A DNA stretch of 14,132 nt from Actinomycetota bacterium (GTDB lineage Bacteria; Actinomycetota; Thermoleophilia; Solirubrobacterales; Thermoleophilaceae). Location: the NCBI GenBank assembly GCA_005885165.1, contig VAXR01000050.1, positions 1 through 14,132 on the forward strand. Direction: 5' to 3'. Below the pieces are notes generated by a model. The model did no database searches. It was not told where the DNA came from and was given only the letters and a program-made list of their open reading frames with translations. Below are positions 11,932 through 14,132 of the stretch, one piece after another (position 1 is the stretch's first letter; each line of letters begins with the position of its first letter). A program made the position numbers and the translations under genes.

Positions 11932-13203
11932 GTGGCCACCGAGCTTTCAACCGGCACCTCCCTGCAGGCGACCGATCCGGAGATCGCCCGCCTCGTGGAG
12001 GAGGAGGAGCGCCGCCAGCGCGAGACGATCCGCCTTATCCCGTCGGAGAACTACGCCTCGAAGGCCGTGATCGAGGCGACCGGAACGGTTCTAACGAACA
12101 AGTACTCCGAGGGCTACCCGGGCCGTCGCTACTACGAGGGGCAGCAGGTGATCGACCCGATCGAAACGCTCGCGATCGAGCGGGCGGAGCGGCTCTTCGG
12201 CGTCGACCACGCGAACGTCCAGCCCTACTCCGGCTCCGTCGCCAACCTCGCCGTGTACCTGGCCTTCTGCGAGCCGGGCGACACGGTGATGGGCATGGCG
12301 TTGCCGATGGGCGGCCACCTGACGCACGGCTGGTCGGTGTCGATCACCGGGAAGTGGCTGCGCGCGGTCCAGTACGGCGTCTCGCGCGAGACGGGCACCG
12401 TCGACTTCGACGAGGTTCGCCGGCTGGCGCGGGAGGAGCGGCCCAAGCTCATCTTCTGCGGCGGCACCGCGGTGCCGCGGATCATCGAGTTCGATCGGTT
12501 CGCCGAGATCGCCGAGGAGGTCGGGGCGATACTCGTGGCCGACATTGCGCATATCGCCGGCCTCGTGGCGGGCGGCGCCCATCCCTCGCCGACCCCGCAC
12601 GCGCCGGTGATCTCCACGACCACACACAAGACGCTGCGCGGCCCGCGCGGAGCGATGCTGATGTGCCGCGAGGAGCACGCGGCGGCGATCGACAAGGCCG
12701 TGTTCCCGGGGCTGCAGGGCGGGCCGCACGACCACATCACCGCAGCGATCGCGGTCGCGCTCGAGGAGGCGTCGCGGCCGGAGTTCGCCGAGTACGCGCA
12801 CCGGATCGTGGACAACTCGCGCACGCTCGCCGACGAGCTGATCCGCCGCGGCTTCGACCTGGTCTCGGGCGGTACCGACAACCACCTGATCCTGATCGAC
12901 CTCACCTCCAAGGAGGTTGCGGGCAAGGTCGCCTCCCAGGCGCTCGACCGCGCCGGGCTCGAGACCAACTACAACACCGTCCCCTTCGATCCGCGCAAGC
13001 CGTTCGATCCATCCGGCCTGCGGATCGGCACGCCGTCGGTCACGACGCGCGGCATGGGCCGCGACGAGATGCTCACGATCGCCGACCTGATGGATCGCGT
13101 GATCGAGGCCGCGCGCGCCGGCGACGACGCCGCGCTCGACCGCATCCGCGACGAGTCGCGCGAGCTCGCCACCGCCTTCCCGGCGCCGGGCATAGACGCC
13201 TAG
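11932..13203 (+). CDS. glyA: Serine hydroxymethyltransferase
   Basis: This PLP enzyme interconverts serine + tetrahydrofolate and glycine + methylene-tetrahydrofolate in the cytoplasm. The product is 423 residues from GTG 11932. RLIPSENYAS (34-43), LTNKYSEGYPGRRYYEG (54-70), HGGHLTHG-type GGHLTHGWS (127-135), DIAHIAGLVAGG (204-215) and the PLP lysine Lys233 in TTTHKTLRGPRG are all present. Two spots differ from the common form: YYEGQ instead of YYGGCE, and CGGTAVPR where most enzymes have a GxSAYPR-like motif. The start is uncertain: an in-frame ATG at 11887 (15 codons earlier) has GGAG 9 nt upstream. TACGAT at 11918-11923 could act as a -10 box and make the GTG form leaderless. The DUF1800 gene follows 67 nt after the stop. 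Confidence 0.96.
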   Translation: MATELSTGTSLQATDPEIARLVEEEERRQRETIRLIPSENYASKAVIEATGTVLTNKYSEGYPGRRYYEGQQVIDPIETLAIERAERLFGVDHANVQPYSGSVANLAVYLAFCEPGDTVMGMALPMGGHLTHGWSVSITGKWLRAVQYGVSRETGTVDFDEVRRLAREERPKLIFCGGTAVPRIIEFDRFAEIAEEVGAILVADIAHIAGLVAGGAHPSPTPHAPVISTTTHKTLRGPRGAMLMCREEHAAAIDKAVFPGLQGGPHDHITAAIAVALEEASRPEFAEYAHRIVDNSRTLADELIRRGFDLVSGGTDNHLILIDLTSKEVAGKVASQALDRAGLETNYNTVPFDPRKPFDPSGLRIGTPSVTTRGMGRDEMLTIADLMDRVIEAARAGDDAALDRIRDESRELATAFPAPGIDA

Positions 13204-13211
13204 CGGCCAGC

Positions 13212-13251
13212 GTCGGCACCGGGGTATCAAGCCCCGCGGCCCGAGGCCGAC
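13212..13251 (+). other. Nested hairpin between glyA and the DUF1800 gene
   Basis: GTCGGC (13212-13217) pairs with GCCGAC (13246-13251). Inside it, CGGGG (13220-13224) pairs with CCCCG (13232-13236) around TATCAAG. The structure lies between the glyA stop and the ribosome-binding region of the DUF1800 gene. It could be a glyA terminator or a leader structure; no U-tract follows. Confidence 0.4.
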
Positions 13252-13270
13252 CTAAGGGAGCAGGGGATCT

Positions 13271-14132
13271 ATGCCTGCGCTCCTGCCTGCCCGCGCGTCG
13301 AAGGACGCCAAGAAGAAGCCCGCGCCGCACAAGCGGCGCCCTGCTGCGCATCACCACAAGAAGCACAAGAAGAAGCACAAGAAGAAGCGCCATCGCCACC
13401 ACCACCACACACCGCCGCCGTCGGTCCCGCCGCGGCCGGATCCGCATCCCGCGGGCGGCTCGCTCCCGCCGCCGCCGGACCTCGACCACCGGAAGGCCGA
13501 GCGGCTGCTCTGGCGGGCGGGCTTCGGCCCCCGGCCGGGCGACGTGGACGCGGTCGTCGCCAAGGGCCTCGACGCCACGGTCCAATCACTCGTCTACCCG
13601 GGCGGCACGGTCACGCTGAACGGCCCCGACCCCGCCGACGACGACGGCAACGCGCTCGCGCCCGCGGACGCCTGGGGCCACGACCATTGCTGGTGGCTCG
13701 ACCGCATGGTGCGGTCGGACCAGCAGCTCGTGGAGCGGATGACGCTGATCTGGCACGACTGGTTCGCCACGAGCAACGACAAGGTGAGCGACCAGCAGCT
13801 GATGCTGGACCAGAACGCGACGCTGCGGGCGAACGCGCTCGGGTCCTTCCACGACCTGCTCCGGGCGTTGACCGTGGACCCGGCGATGCTCGTCTGGCTC
13901 GACGGCATCGACAACACGCGCTGGGACCCGAACGAGAACTACGCGCGCGAGGTGATGGAGCTGTTCACGCTCGGGGCCGACCGCGGCGCGTACACCGAGC
14001 AGGACGTGCGCGAGCAGGCGCGGGCGTTCACGGGGTGGAGGGCGACGTGGACCGACGGCGTCGGCCTACACGACTTCCGCTACGACCCGAACCGCCACGA
14101 CGGCACGAACAAGACGGTGTTCGGCCAGACCG
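13271..14132 (+). CDS. DUF1800 domain protein with His/Lys-rich N-terminus (partial, runs off right edge)
   Basis: ATG 13271 follows AGGGG, and the frame is open to the window end (287 residues). Residues 11-47 are almost all Lys, His, Arg and Pro, with His runs of three and four (HHHKKHKKKHKKKRHRHHHH), then a Pro-rich linker to about 70. DUF1800 begins near 72: AERLLWRAGFGPRPGDVDAV, MTLIWHDWFATSNDKV (157-172), NENYAREVMELFTLGADRG (221-239), and YTEQDVREQARAFTGW (241-256). Members are often encoded beside DUF1501 proteins and are commonly exported, but no signal peptide is visible here. The function is unknown. The His-rich stretch could bind metal, which is inference only. Confidence 0.9.
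   Translation, partial: MPALLPARASKDAKKKPAPHKRRPAAHHHKKHKKKHKKKRHRHHHHTPPPSVPPRPDPHPAGGSLPPPPDLDHRKAERLLWRAGFGPRPGDVDAVVAKGLDATVQSLVYPGGTVTLNGPDPADDDGNALAPADAWGHDHCWWLDRMVRSDQQLVERMTLIWHDWFATSNDKVSDQQLMLDQNATLRANALGSFHDLLRALTVDPAMLVWLDGIDNTRWDPNENYAREVMELFTLGADRGAYTEQDVREQARAFTGWRATWTDGVGLHDFRYDPNRHDGTNKTVFGQT

Noticed and set aside
11868..13619. 583-codon plus-strand open frame over glyA
   Set aside because: Arg-rich shadow of glyA, which has all SHMT motifs in the other frame.

Overview
The window is GC-rich throughout, with strongly GC3-biased genes and actinobacterial-style products: a SigB/F-type sigma factor, a DnaQ–UvrC-like fusion nuclease, tandem DUF2294 proteins, a DUF1800 protein and a Rho_N-tailed basic protein. 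I infer an actinobacterium, most likely a thermoleophilian of the Solirubrobacterales type, from product mix and composition; no rRNA or marker gene in the window confirms it. It looks chromosomal. I see no insertion sequence, CRISPR array, integrase or plasmid replication gene.

Layout. Bases 1-1311 (minus) hold a secreted NHL-repeat beta-propeller with a collagen-like tail, running off the left edge. Bases 1312-2092 are gene-poor: a leader hairpin, inverted repeats, a small frameshifted gene at 1601-1788 (plus) and a 46-residue proline-rich protein (minus). Bases 2093-3838 (minus) carry tRNA-Ser(CGA), tadA and an NAD-dependent epimerase; the last two overlap by 4 nt. A secreted subtilase (plus) diverges from the epimerase and converges on a universal stress protein (minus), which diverges from a NarL-type response regulator (plus). 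A 30-residue membrane peptide and a CsbD-like protein follow. Bases 7065-8463 contain three tandem DUF2294 (MpsC-family) genes, the first of them broken. Then come the exonuclease/GIY-YIG fusion (minus), an 87-residue membrane protein (plus), the sigma factor (minus), the Rho_N protein (minus), glyA (plus) and a DUF1800 protein (plus) that runs off the right edge.

How it fits together. The block from about 5.3 to 11.8 kb reads as a stress and envelope-energetics neighbourhood: USP, response regulator, CsbD-like protein, DUF2294 array, two tiny membrane proteins and an alternative sigma factor. Joint regulation is inference. Two small genes at 1.6-2.0 kb have sigma-B-like promoters (GGGTAT and GGGTAA -10 elements) that the sigma factor encoded here could read. 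tadA, tRNA-Ser and glyA are housekeeping genes.

Most unusual points: a DUF2294 copy inactivated by a deletion that alignment places at about 29 nt; an in-frame 39-nt deletion removing part of one NHL blade; several genes under 65 codons; GC-rich hairpins without U-tracts at all five convergent gene junctions, two of them inside the 3' coding end of the opposing gene; and non-canonical residues in the subtilase and the UvrC-like cysteine set. I found no clearly new multi-gene system. The best candidates for under-described biology are the DUF2294 array and the small-protein genes.
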